Shown here piece by piece: positions 1 to 6,751 of a stretch of DNA of 64,000 nt. The translations under genes were made by a program, and so were the position numbers. Position 1 is the first letter of the stretch. Every line of letters starts with the position of its first letter. The DNA is taken from assembly GCA_963605415.1 (NCBI GenBank), contig CAVCUL010000007.1, positions 1-64,000 on the forward strand. Reading direction: 5' to 3'. The stretch comes from CAG-217 sp963605415 (GTDB lineage: Bacteria > Bacillota > Clostridia > Oscillospirales > Acutalibacteraceae). The notes beneath the pieces are model-generated. The model ran no database searches. It was given only the letters and a program-made list of their open reading frames with translations, and was not told the origin of the DNA.

Positions 1-56
1 CGTGCCGAAGATACTTGGCGGGCGACTGCCTGGAAAAATAGGTCTGTGCCGACATT
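1..56 (+). rRNA. rrf: 5S ribosomal RNA, 3' end (partial)
   Basis: The first ~56 bases read like the 3' half of a Firmicutes 5S rRNA: a GCCGA-AGATACTTGG stretch followed by the GACTGCCTGG and AAATAGGT segments and a final GTGCCGAC that would close helix I with the missing 5' end. The rest of the rRNA operon would lie left of the window. The exact 3' end is estimated. Confidence 0.8.
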
Positions 57-60
57 AAGG

Positions 61-80
61 TCCCCGATTTTTATCGGGGA
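61..80 (+). terminator. Small hairpin between 5S rRNA and tRNA-Asn
   Basis: TCCCCGAT and ATCGGGGA form an 8-bp stem around a short T-rich loop immediately after the 5S gene. There is no U-tract, so it is more likely a processing signal or weak pause site between 5S and the co-transcribed tRNA than a full terminator. Confidence 0.4.
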
Positions 81-89
81 CTGAAACAT

Positions 90-165
90 TCCTCAATAGC
101 TCAGTTGGTAGAGCATGCGGCTGTTAACCGCAGGGTCGTTGGTTCGAGTCCAACTTGGGGAGCCA
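90..165 (+). tRNA. tRNA-Asn (anticodon GTT)
   Basis: The cloverleaf folds by eye. Acceptor TCCTCAA (90-96) pairs with TTGGGGA (155-161) with one G-T wobble. The anticodon loop CTGTTAA puts GTT at 123-125. The T-arm GTTGG-TTCGAGT-CCAAC is canonical, and CCA is encoded at 163-165. It follows 5S rRNA, as is common for the tail of an rRNA operon. A strong terminator follows directly. The T-arm is mirrored in antisense about 50 bp downstream (217-231). Confidence 0.97.
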
Positions 166-173
166 AAAGAAAA

Positions 174-205
174 AGAGACACACTTTTGTGTGTCTCTTTT
201 CTTTA
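174..205 (+). terminator. Rho-independent terminator of the rRNA/tRNA-Asn operon
   Basis: A 10-bp perfect stem AGAGACACAC / GTGTGTCTCT (174-183 with 188-197) around TTTT is followed by a T-rich tract. Confidence 0.9.
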
Positions 206-500
206 TTTCAGCAGTTATTCGAACCAACGACAAGCTGCTCCAAATTTGCGTACTTGCAAATTTGGGAGAAACAGTCCGGGGGACTGTTTCGTAGCAGATT
301 GCATAACCTTTTGGTGTTGATAATATAGTCGTTTACGAGGATAAAGCGGGCCGATGTGGGCATCGGCCCCTACATTTACTATTTTTCCAGTGATTAAAAA
401 AGCGGGCGGATCATATCCGCCCCTACGATCTTCCCATGGGGACCCCGAAAAGGCGTAAGCCTTTTCGGGGAGAGGAGACATTACGGAATGCGCGCGGGGT
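206..500 (+). repeat. Composite repeat element downstream of tRNA-Asn
   Basis: This gene-free stretch is a mosaic. At 217-231 lies an inverted copy (14 of 15 bases) of the T-arm of the tRNA-Asn just upstream. Next come a hairpin with CCAAATTTG/CAAATTTGG arms (240-264) and one with AACAGTCC/GGACTGTT arms (270-289). Two GTAG-headed palindromes follow (346-373 and 402-426, both on the minus strand). Then comes a palindrome around AAAAGGCGTAAGCCTTTT with a GGGGAGAGGAG tail (about 445-475). The CCAAATTTG, ACTGTT and GGCGTAAGCC modules recur in the array at 35.3-36.0 kb and partly at 18.9 kb. A further GTAG palindrome sits at 551-574. No credible coding region was seen. Confidence 0.7.
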
Positions 501-656
501 GGATTTTGTTAGAAATCTGCCACAAGCAATATGGAGTCAATGTCGACGAGGTAGGGCCGGCAATCTGCCGCCCGAATGCTATAGAACAAAATTTTATCTG
601 CTCACCGTACCATAATCCGGACGGTTATTTGTCAAGTGTGCCTATTTCTGCTATAG

Positions 657-1082
657 TTATTCCAGTATCTCCAGATTGTAGTCGTTGAGCAGTTCGTTGA
701 CCTCCATTAAGGTGCTGCCCTTGTTTAGGCAATACAGGATCACGCTGTCCCGGGGATTGCGGGGATACAGGTCGCAGGCGCCGGCGATTTTCAGCAGTTT
801 GCGCGCCTCGATAATTTGCAGTCCCATACCCAGCGCCAGCATCAGCAGTTTGTTTCTGGACGGATTGGTTTTATTGCTGTTAAAGATTTGGTAGGCGTAG
901 TTCTTGTCCAAATTGCTGCGGCGGATTACATCGCTTTTTTTCAAACACTTTTCCCGAAGGAGCAGTTCCAGGTATTCTGCTAAAGAGGAAAACTCCAGTT
1001 CGTTCACTTCCTCTTCAAAATAGGCGCCAATGGATTTTTTGCTTTTTAAGATCTCCATCAATTCTTCCGTTGTCTTTTCCAT
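657..1082 (-). CDS. XRE-like helix-turn-helix protein
   Basis: A 141-residue soluble protein. Residues about 35-95 look like an XRE/Cro type DNA-binding fold: a leader around LAEYLELLLREK, then the pattern of helix 2-turn-helix 3 around SDVIRRSNLDKNYAYQIF, then a helix rich in Leu. A GGGAG Shine-Dalgarno lies 5-6 bases before the ATG. It is divergently transcribed from the kinase gene at 1168 with an 85-bp shared intergenic region, so the two probably form one functional unit, the regulator possibly acting on the kinase promoter or being a kinase substrate. That link is inferred from position. The family is assigned from fold pattern only. Confidence 0.7.
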   Translation of the reverse strand: MEKTTEELMEILKSKKSIGAYFEEEVNELEFSSLAEYLELLLREKCLKKSDVIRRSNLDKNYAYQIFNSNKTNPSRNKLLMLALGMGLQIIEARKLLKIAGACDLYPRNPRDSVILYCLNKGSTLMEVNELLNDYNLEILE

Positions 1083-1128
1083 TTTTTCTCCCTTTTGTGC
1101 CGAATGATCACCACCCGGTGCTGCTTCT

Positions 1129-1138
1129 ATGATATAAT
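1129..1138 (+). promoter_or_regulatory. Extended -10 promoter of the kinase gene
   Basis: TG-A-TATAAT gives a perfect -10 (1133-1138) with the TGn extension. No good -35 is visible, which fits an extended -10 promoter. The predicted start is about 20 bp before the kinase ATG. Confidence 0.6.
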
Positions 1139-1167
1139 AGATTTATTCTGAGTGCAAGGTATTTGTT

Positions 1168-2175
1168 ATGCAATATGAGATTCTGAAACAATTGAACGCC
1201 CAAACCCTGTTAGCCATTGCAGACGGCACGCTGTATGTGCTCAAGGAGATCCCTTTGGCCGATACGGATATGTATAAAAAGCTGACAGGGCTGGATTGCC
1301 GAAATATTGTCAAATTCTACGACACCACCGCCCTGGACGGCCGGTTCTATGCAGTGGAGGAATTCCTCAACGGCGGCTGCACTCTGGGGGAATATATGGA
1401 GCGCCGGGGTCCGTTAAGCGATTTGGAGACCAAGGACATTGCTCTCCAGATCTGCAATGGACTGAAACAGGTGCACAAGCTGGGTATTGTCCACCGGGAT
1501 ATTAACCCCAACAACATTATGCTGGCGGCGGACAGCACAGTGAAGATCATCGACTTTGGTATCAGCCGCACCGTCAAGCGCAATCAAAGCTGCGATACGG
1601 AGATTCTGGGTACCCAGGGCTTTACTGCGCCGGAGCAATTCGGCTTTCGCCAAACCGGCCCAAAGGCGGATATTTACTCCGTAGGTGTGCTGATCAATGT
1701 GCTGGCTACCGGCTGTCTGCCCGGTGCGCAGCTGGTGAACGGCTGGCTGTCCGAGATCGTGCTCAAATGCACCCAGATCGACGAAACCAATCGGTACAGG
1801 AATATGGGCGATCTGATCCTGGACTTGGAGCGGCGCAGCAAGTTGCAGCGGCTCCTGCGCACCGTTCCCGGCTTTCGCAAGGGGATCTGGTGGCATAAGT
1901 TGATTGCCGTCTTGTACTACATTGCCCTGCTGTTCTTCCTGATTTTTGCGGTTGTCACCGCCCATTCCGTGCAAGACGCACTGGGCACCTTTGGCTTTTT
2001 CTTCTTCGGTTATGCGGTGCCGGTGCCGATCTTGACCAACTATCTGGACTGGACCCATCGGATCGCCTATTTGCAAAATAAGACCGGATCCCAACGCATT
2101 TGGATCCAAATCAGCCTGGCTGCCCTGGCGCAGGTGCTGTCTATGCTTTGTATTATAGCAGTCCCCGCCGCCTGA
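1168..2175 (+). CDS. Membrane-anchored Hanks-type Ser/Thr protein kinase
   Basis: 335 residues: an N-terminal kinase domain (about 1-230) and three hydrophobic segments (about 245-264, 271-290, 311-332) that place the kinase in the cytoplasm. Seen motifs: Lys26 in VLKEI (ATP-anchoring), HRDINPNN at 109-116 (catalytic loop), DFG at 129-131 and APEQ at 154-157. Two departures stand out: there is no recognisable GxGxxG loop before Lys26, and the usual catalytic-loop Lys (HRDxK) is Asn113. Such loops occur in some bacterial kinases, so activity is likely but not certain. Unlike PrkC/Stk1 there are no PASTA repeats. The divergent XRE-like gene is the probable partner. Confidence 0.9.
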   Translation: MQYEILKQLNAQTLLAIADGTLYVLKEIPLADTDMYKKLTGLDCRNIVKFYDTTALDGRFYAVEEFLNGGCTLGEYMERRGPLSDLETKDIALQICNGLKQVHKLGIVHRDINPNNIMLAADSTVKIIDFGISRTVKRNQSCDTEILGTQGFTAPEQFGFRQTGPKADIYSVGVLINVLATGCLPGAQLVNGWLSEIVLKCTQIDETNRYRNMGDLILDLERRSKLQRLLRTVPGFRKGIWWHKLIAVLYYIALLFFLIFAVVTAHSVQDALGTFGFFFFGYAVPVPILTNYLDWTHRIAYLQNKTGSQRIWIQISLAALAQVLSMLCIIAVPAA

Positions 2176-2252
2176 ATGTTGTGCTGGGAGCACACCAAAT
2201 CCCCTTTTTGCTGTTGTATAATGAAAACATCAAAGTAAAGGGGGTTTGCAAA

Positions 2253-3056
2253 ATGGCAAACGATGCAGAAGTGCAGCTGGCCGTTGACCAGGCAATGAAA
2301 GATCAAAAGAAAAAGAAACGAAAGAAGAAACTGATCATCTTTGGGGTGATTCTGGTTGTGGTCGTGGTGATCGTAGTGGTCGCCAATCGACCCAAGGATT
2401 ACAACTTTGACCAACCGGTGGCCCGGGTGACTGTGGACACGGTCATGACGGACTTCAAAAACGACGCCGCCAATGCCACAGAGAAGTATTCCGACCAGGT
2501 GATCGCCGTTACCGGCCAGGTAGACGATGTGAACGACAGCTACGCGCGGCTGCGAGCCTATGACGATGATTTGTGGCTGTATTATGTGAATGTCTACATG
2601 GAGAACGACCAGGACCTGAAAAAATTCAAGGTGGGCGATACGGTGACCATTGAGGGTGTATGCGACGATACGGACCTGTTTGGCGATGTAGATGTGAAAA
2701 AGTGCGTGATCGCCGACCAGTTTGCCACCGTGCCGGACTATGACGGTGCTCAAAAGGTGAAGATCGACGACTTTGTAAAGAGCTACAAGGAAAATCAGGT
2801 AAAAGCCGACGAGAAGTACAAGGGCAAGACCGTGCAGTTCACCGCCAAGGTGACTTATGTGTCTGACGAGTACGCCGTGGTGGAGCCGTCCAACGCCGAT
2901 GTGTGGGACTGGGACTGCGATGTGCAGATTTGCTTTGAGGATATGGACGACCTGAAGAAAGTGACCAAGGGCAAGACAGTCACCATCGTTGGCGAGTGCT
3001 ACGGCCAGGCGGATATGTACACCGCCAAGATCTGCCGCGCCATTGTGAAGAAATAA
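2253..3056 (+). CDS. Membrane-anchored protein with two OB-fold (tRNA_anti-like) domains
   Basis: 267 residues. A Lys-rich N-terminus (18-26) precedes one transmembrane helix (about 27-43), then two homologous domains (about 58-155 and 165-267). Each starts with a motif of the form V..F..n...A..KY.. and continues with VTGQV/FTAKV, a GDTVTIEG/GKTVTIVG strand and a late Cys. This matches the tRNA_anti-like OB-fold family known from many exported Firmicutes proteins; its ligand is unknown. The ATG at 2253 is preferred because AAAGGGGG lies 8 bases upstream. The DNA of the second domain is repeated almost exactly at 4066-4330. Confidence 0.8.
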   Translation: MANDAEVQLAVDQAMKDQKKKKRKKKLIIFGVILVVVVVIVVVANRPKDYNFDQPVARVTVDTVMTDFKNDAANATEKYSDQVIAVTGQVDDVNDSYARLRAYDDDLWLYYVNVYMENDQDLKKFKVGDTVTIEGVCDDTDLFGDVDVKKCVIADQFATVPDYDGAQKVKIDDFVKSYKENQVKADEKYKGKTVQFTAKVTYVSDEYAVVEPSNADVWDWDCDVQICFEDMDDLKKVTKGKTVTIVGECYGQADMYTAKICRAIVKK

Positions 3057-3065
3057 GCGGTTGGT
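2801..3065 (+). repeat. 265-bp direct repeat, copy 1 (3' part of the OB-fold gene)
   Basis: Bases 2801-3065 recur at 4066-4330 with only two differences that I can see (one in the AAG/AAA codon before ICRAIVKK, one in the last codon). The copy covers the second OB domain, the stop codon and nine bases beyond it. Confidence 0.95.
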
Positions 3066-3458
3066 GTGGTTCATCATACGGTGACCGTTACAAGGAAGCC
3101 AAAAAACTTGTAGGGACCGATGAGTGAATTGCGCGTAGCGCGTGCATTTATCGGCCCGCCCTTTTCATAAGAGTGTAAAAGCGGTGCGATGTAGGCATCG
3201 CACCCTACAAATGTATATTTTATGCAATGTAGGGGCCGATGCCCACATCGGCCCGTTTGCGGGCGGATGCTATCCGCCCCTACGGTATTGTGGAGGCAAT
3301 GTCGACCAGGTAGGGGCGGCAACCCGCCGCCCGAGATAGTCACAAAAGGCGAATAGATTACGGCGGGAGCAAGCCCCCGCCCTACGGCGTATCAATATAA
3401 TCCGTTTTATGTGGTGCGATGTGTGAATTTTGCGTTATCGTTATGCACCCGACTAAAG
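3066..3458. repeat. Cluster of GTAG-headed palindromes between genes
   Basis: Six REP-like imperfect palindromes lie in about 275 bp: 3110-3158 (+, longer loop), 3183-3208 (-), 3229-3255 (+), 3259-3283 (-), 3310-3333 (+) and 3361-3384 (-). Each starts with GTAGG on one strand, followed by a GC-rich hairpin such as GGCCGATG/CATCGGCC, GGCGGAT/ATCCGCC, GGCGGC/GCCGCC or CGGGGGC/GCTCCCG. No coding region is evident. Confidence 0.8.
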
Positions 3459-3487
3459 AAAGGCACAGCCATACGGCTGTGCCTTTT
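3459..3487 (-). terminator. Terminator after the 3515-3985 gene
   Basis: AAAGGCACAGCC pairs with GGCTGTGCCTTT around a short loop. Read on the minus strand it is followed by TTTCTTTAG. Confidence 0.8.
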
Positions 3488-3514
3488 GCTATGTAAATAC
3501 AGTTGGGAGTAGGG

Positions 3515-3985
3515 CTACACCACAATAAAGTAAACAACAAGAATAAGAATATCCATTACGCCTAACACCAGCAGCGATATACGCTGCCACCGGAGATAAA
3601 CGCCGTCGTTGTCCATTTTGATCCGGCGGATCTTCTTGGCGCATTGCAGACAGTAGGGAATGGTCATAATGGCGGCAACGATCAGCCCGGCAAACAGAGC
3701 GGGAACGAAAAGCAAAATATAAATCGCCTTGGCGGCGCCGGTATTTGACCGTATTTTGTTGAGCATATAGTGGATTACGGTTGCTTCGCAGGACAAGCCG
3801 TAGCCACACAAAAGCGCACCAAAAAGATTGACCAGGGTGCCGGATTTGCCGCCGATATTGAATTGCGCATCCGACCCAATTACATATTGCATCAAAAATC
3901 CGCCAAAACCCAGCAAAAACAGCAGGAGCGCAGCATATACATACCGCCGTTCGTTATGCGTTAGGGTGTCTTTGTAATCACTCAT
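3515..3985 (-). CDS. Small polytopic membrane protein, unknown function
   Basis: 156 residues with about four hydrophobic segments (roughly 17-37, 50-70, 88-110 and 135-156). After the third lies a short basic cytoplasmic stretch with two Cys (CLQCAKKIRRIK). The start MSDYKD is chosen because a GGAGAAAG ribosome site precedes it; an upstream in-frame ATG at 4042 lies in duplicated-junction DNA. I do not recognise the family. It sits on the opposite strand between the two copies of the 265-bp OB-fold repeat, so it may have arrived with, or been trapped by, that rearrangement. Confidence 0.65.
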   Translation of the reverse strand: MSDYKDTLTHNERRYVYAALLLFLLGFGGFLMQYVIGSDAQFNIGGKSGTLVNLFGALLCGYGLSCEATVIHYMLNKIRSNTGAAKAIYILLFVPALFAGLIVAAIMTIPYCLQCAKKIRRIKMDNDGVYLRWQRISLLVLGVMDILILVVYFIVV

Positions 3986-4065
3986 TTGTCTTTCTCCAAA
4001 CCGAAAGCAAAGATTGCCCTTGCTTTTGAATTGCGTATACAAAACAAGGAACCGTCCCCTGTTTT

Positions 4066-4321
4066 AAAAGCCGACGAGAAGTACAAGGGCAAGACCGTGC
4101 AGTTCACCGCCAAGGTGACTTATGTGTCTGACGAGTACGCCGTGGTGGAGCCGTCCAACGCCGATGTGTGGGACTGGGACTGCGATGTGCAGATTTGCTT
4201 TGAGGATATGGACGACCTGAAGAAAGTGACCAAGGGCAAGACAGTCACCATCGTTGGCGAGTGCTACGGCCAGGCGGATATGTACACCGCCAAAATCTGC
4301 CGCGCCATTGTGAAGAAGTAA
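4066..4321 (+). pseudogene. Truncated second copy of the OB-fold gene (C-terminal domain only)
   Basis: The reading frame from about KADEKYKG to the end matches residues 184-267 of the OB-fold protein except for silent or conservative changes in the last codons. The first domain, membrane anchor and start region are missing. The frame stays open upstream to an ATG at 3986, but that part is antisense to the neighbouring membrane gene and has no clear ribosome site. Best read as a non-functional fragment left by a duplication. The left junction is next to the sequence GGAACCGTCCCC, which in inverted and slightly altered form also occurs near 6727. Confidence 0.75.
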
Positions 4322-4330
4322 GCGGTTCAA

Positions 4331-4465
4331 AGACTACCCTTATTGTAAGGGGCGACTCCCCGCAGTGCGGGGAGTCACCCTTTACACAAGGGAGGCTGAT
4401 TATACACAATACGGCTCCCCCTGCTTTCGTGAATTTCGTAGGGCGGGGGCTTGCTCCCGCCGCCA
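4331..4465. repeat. Intergenic palindromic repeats
   Basis: The stretch holds a strong hairpin ACTCCCCGC/GCGGGGAGT (about 4352-4375) followed by CCCTTTACACAAGGGAG, and a GTAG-headed palindrome (4438-4462, plus strand) of the CGGGGGCTTGCTCCCG type. The CCCTTTACA-AGGGAG module recurs at about 19921-19936. No gene was seen. Confidence 0.7.
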
Positions 4466-4513
4466 TGTTCTGTTCCTATCATACCAAATGGGGCGGTGGA
4501 TTGTCAATGGTGG

Positions 4514-4542
4514 TTGCGGGGGCGGGGCGGACGGTGTATAAT
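4514..4542 (+). promoter_or_regulatory. Promoter of the 4570-6040 gene pair
   Basis: TTGCGG (4514-4519), a 17-bp spacer and a perfect TATAAT (4537-4542) lie 27 bp before the ATG. Confidence 0.6.
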
Positions 4543-4569
4543 GGGAGCAGAACGCAAGGAGGTGGGCGG

Positions 4570-4983
4570 ATGATACTGGCATTTTGCATAGACGATCAAG
4601 GGGGCCTGGCCTTTAATCATCGGCGGCAGAGCCGGGACCGGGGGCTGGTGGCGGATCTGCTGGCGGCAGCCGGGGCGCGGCCGGTATTTTGCCTGCCCTA
4701 TTCTGCCGGGCTGTTTGACCCGGGCGCGGTGACGGTGACGGACGACCCGGGCGCTGTGCCCGCCGATGGGATTTTATTCTTAGAAAATGTGGATCCGGCG
4801 GCGTATATACCGCAGGCGGAGGAACTGATCCTGTACCGCTGGAACCGGCTGTACCCGGCAGACTTGACCTGGAATGGCACGCCGGTGCAATGGGGCTATC
4901 GACTGCAAGACGCGGTGGACTTTGCGGGCACCTCCCACGAGAAAATCACCAGAGAACGGTATGTGAAAAAAGAAAGGGCATAA
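4570..4983 (+). CDS. Conserved small protein paired with the nuclease gene
   Basis: 137 residues, soluble, beginning MILAFCIDDQGG followed by FNHRRQSRDR. Proteins with this N-terminus occur in Firmicutes and are often labelled ribonuclease Z without a metallo-beta-lactamase HxHxDH motif, and none is present here. I therefore call it a conserved protein of unknown role. The ATG at 4570 follows AAGGAGG by eight bases. The stop is one base before the nuclease start, so the two genes are translationally linked. This suggests a role in nuclease function, export or protection of the producer (inferred from the spacing). Confidence 0.65.
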   Translation: MILAFCIDDQGGLAFNHRRQSRDRGLVADLLAAAGARPVFCLPYSAGLFDPGAVTVTDDPGAVPADGILFLENVDPAAYIPQAEELILYRWNRLYPADLTWNGTPVQWGYRLQDAVDFAGTSHEKITRERYVKKERA

Positions 4984-4984
4984 C

Positions 4985-6040
4985 ATGGCAAAAGGCAAGA
5001 AAAAAACCACCCTATGGGTGGTACTGGCGGCGGTGATTCTGGCGATCTTTGCCCTGGGCAAGCTGGGCGGCAGCGAACCGGCCACCACGGCACGGCAGAC
5101 CACGGCGGCGGTAACGGAGACCACGGCACAGACCACAGCCGCTACTACGGCAAAGCAGACCGGCAGCGCCGCAAAAGCCAAGACCACCACCAAGAAAAAG
5201 CAAACTGCGGCGAACATTCCTGCCTTTAGCGGAAAGCCTTATGTGGTGCTGGACGACAACCAACCGCACTTTAGCGCCAAGGACAAAAAGCGCCGTGCGG
5301 CCTATGAGTCCTATGCGCCGCTGGACAGCCTGGGGCGCTGCGGGGTGGCCTTTGCCTGCCTGTGCAAGGAGACTATGCCCACGGAAAAGCGGGGCGAGAT
5401 CGGCCAGGTGCGGCCCAGCGGCTGGCACACGGTGAAGTACGACACGGTGGACGGCAAGTACCTGTACAACCGCTGCCACCTGATCGGCTACCAGCTGTCG
5501 GCAGAGAACGCCAACACCCGCAACCTGATTACCGGCACCCGCTACCTGAACACCCAGGGTATGCTGCCCTTTGAGAACCTGGTGGCCGATTACATAAAGG
5601 AGACCGGCAACCATGTGCTGTACCGGGTGACCCCCATTTTCAGCGGCAACGATCTGGTGTCCAAGGGGGTGGAGATGGAGGCCTGGTCCGTGGAGGACAG
5701 CGGCGACGGCGTGTGCTTCCATGTGTACTGCTACAACAACCAGCCGGGGATCCAAATCGACTATGCCACCGGCGACAGCCACACCACGGACGGCCGCACC
5801 GGCACCACCGGCAGCAGCAAAAGCAGCGCCAAATCTACCAAAAAGCACACCACTACCGCCAAGAAAACCACAAAACCGGCAGCCAAGAGCAGCGGGCAAA
5901 GCAGCCGCACGGTGTACACCACCCCCACCGGCCGGTGCTATCACTATCTGTCCGGCTGCGGCGGGAAAAACTCAAAAAAGACCACATTAAAAGAAGCCAA
6001 ATCCCGGGGTCTGCGCCCCTGCAAAAAATGCGCAGCGTAG
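4985..6040 (+). CDS. Exported DNA/RNA non-specific endonuclease with C-terminal metal-binding tail
   Basis: 351 residues. One N-terminal membrane/signal segment (about 9-25) leads into a Thr/Ala/Lys-rich linker (30-75). The EndA-type beta-beta-alpha-metal nuclease domain follows (about 80-262). The catalytic His is His165 in NRCHLIGYQL, the variant of the DRGH motif, and Asn residues follow in SAENANTRN. After a second low-complexity Ser/Thr/Lys linker (265-308) comes a Cys/His module (C318, H320, C325, C346, C349) resembling small zinc-binding tails. The enzyme probably cuts nucleic acid outside the membrane, for nutrient use or DNA uptake. The product would stay membrane-tethered unless the N-terminus is cleaved. 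Confidence 0.88.
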   Translation: MAKGKKKTTLWVVLAAVILAIFALGKLGGSEPATTARQTTAAVTETTAQTTAATTAKQTGSAAKAKTTTKKKQTAANIPAFSGKPYVVLDDNQPHFSAKDKKRRAAYESYAPLDSLGRCGVAFACLCKETMPTEKRGEIGQVRPSGWHTVKYDTVDGKYLYNRCHLIGYQLSAENANTRNLITGTRYLNTQGMLPFENLVADYIKETGNHVLYRVTPIFSGNDLVSKGVEMEAWSVEDSGDGVCFHVYCYNNQPGIQIDYATGDSHTTDGRTGTTGSSKSSAKSTKKHTTTAKKTTKPAAKSSGQSSRTVYTTPTGRCYHYLSGCGGKNSKKTTLKEAKSRGLRPCKKCAA

Positions 6041-6090
6041 GCAAAATCGAAACATCTTCCCGGTGGCGGTCACAATTCATATCATAACAA

Positions 6091-6131
6091 AACACCCCAA
6101 ACGGTGCCGTTGCGGCCGCTTGGGGTGTTCT
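6091..6131 (+). terminator. Terminator after the nuclease gene
   Basis: AACACCCCA (6091-6099) pairs with TGGGGTGTT (6121-6129), with a G+C-rich inner arm, then TCTTTAT. Confidence 0.75.
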
Positions 6132-6166
6132 TTATATGAATATCAGTAGAAGTCTAATATATGAAG

Positions 6167-6685
6167 TCATTCATATAAGTCTTTTATATCTTTACAATCA
6201 TCTATTTTATCTAACCAATACATACCAGCTACTCTGGGCCATTGGTTTGTGTTATAGATCGTTGTTGCGTTTATATTACCCATATGACAATGAAAGTGCC
6301 GAAATTGGCCTAAAATCAGCGATAATCTATTATACGCGCACCCATCGGGTTTTTCATATAGATCCTCATCGCTTAACGAGCCTAAATATTTCAGTATTTT
6401 CTCTTGGATCGCTTCAAAATAATCAATTAATAATTTTCGTGATAATACCGTTTGACTATCATAATCATCAAGACTATTCAAGTTTGTTTCATGAAAATCC
6501 GGCTCATGATATACTTCAGGATTGATGTACCATTGATCCAAAGAGTGTAAAGTATGGTACACATGTTTCCATATTGGCATATCGCATAAGATCAAATCCA
6601 TATCGCATGTCTTTAATGTGATCGAAAAATTATAAAACATCACTTTCGTGTGCTCAATAATGGTATGGATTAAAACATCGTTCAT
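6167..6685 (-). CDS. DinB-like four-helix protein (AT-rich, likely acquired)
   Basis: 172 residues resembling the DinB/YfiT-like metal-binding four-helix family. A His in HSLD (H47) and the cluster at H130, H132, H134 in FRHFHCHMGN could form the metal site, and the motifs FINP-like YINP and QFRHFHCHMGN are typical of this subgroup. The biochemical role of such proteins is usually thiol-dependent transfer, but this one is unassigned. GGAGAT precedes the ATG. The gene is visibly much more AT-rich than every neighbour and uses A/T-ending codons, pointing to recent transfer. It lies just downstream of sufU on the same strand, but the 66-bp gap holds a rearrangement-associated GGGACGGTTC motif. 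Confidence 0.75.
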   Translation of the reverse strand: MNDVLIHTIIEHTKVMFYNFSITLKTCDMDLILCDMPIWKHVYHTLHSLDQWYINPEVYHEPDFHETNLNSLDDYDSQTVLSRKLLIDYFEAIQEKILKYLGSLSDEDLYEKPDGCAYNRLSLILGQFRHFHCHMGNINATTIYNTNQWPRVAGMYWLDKIDDCKDIKDLYE

Positions 6686-6751
6686 AGATTATCTCCGATC
6701 TCATTCATGTGGCGCAGGGTAGCGCGGGGGACGGTTCTCGGTTCTTTGGAT

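Noticed and set aside
105..320. Small open frame across tRNA-Asn and its flank
   Set aside because: It starts inside the tRNA and its peptide mirrors tRNA and repeat DNA (VVGSSPT, FGRNSP).
488..656. Possible short gene between tRNA-Asn and the XRE-like gene
   Set aside because: The only open frame crosses a GTAG palindrome, has no convincing ribosome site and resembles nothing.
3986..4065. N-terminal extension that would make the OB-fold fragment a 111-residue protein
   Set aside because: This part is antisense to the start of the neighbouring membrane gene, lacks a ribosome site and shows no membrane anchor like the full-length protein.
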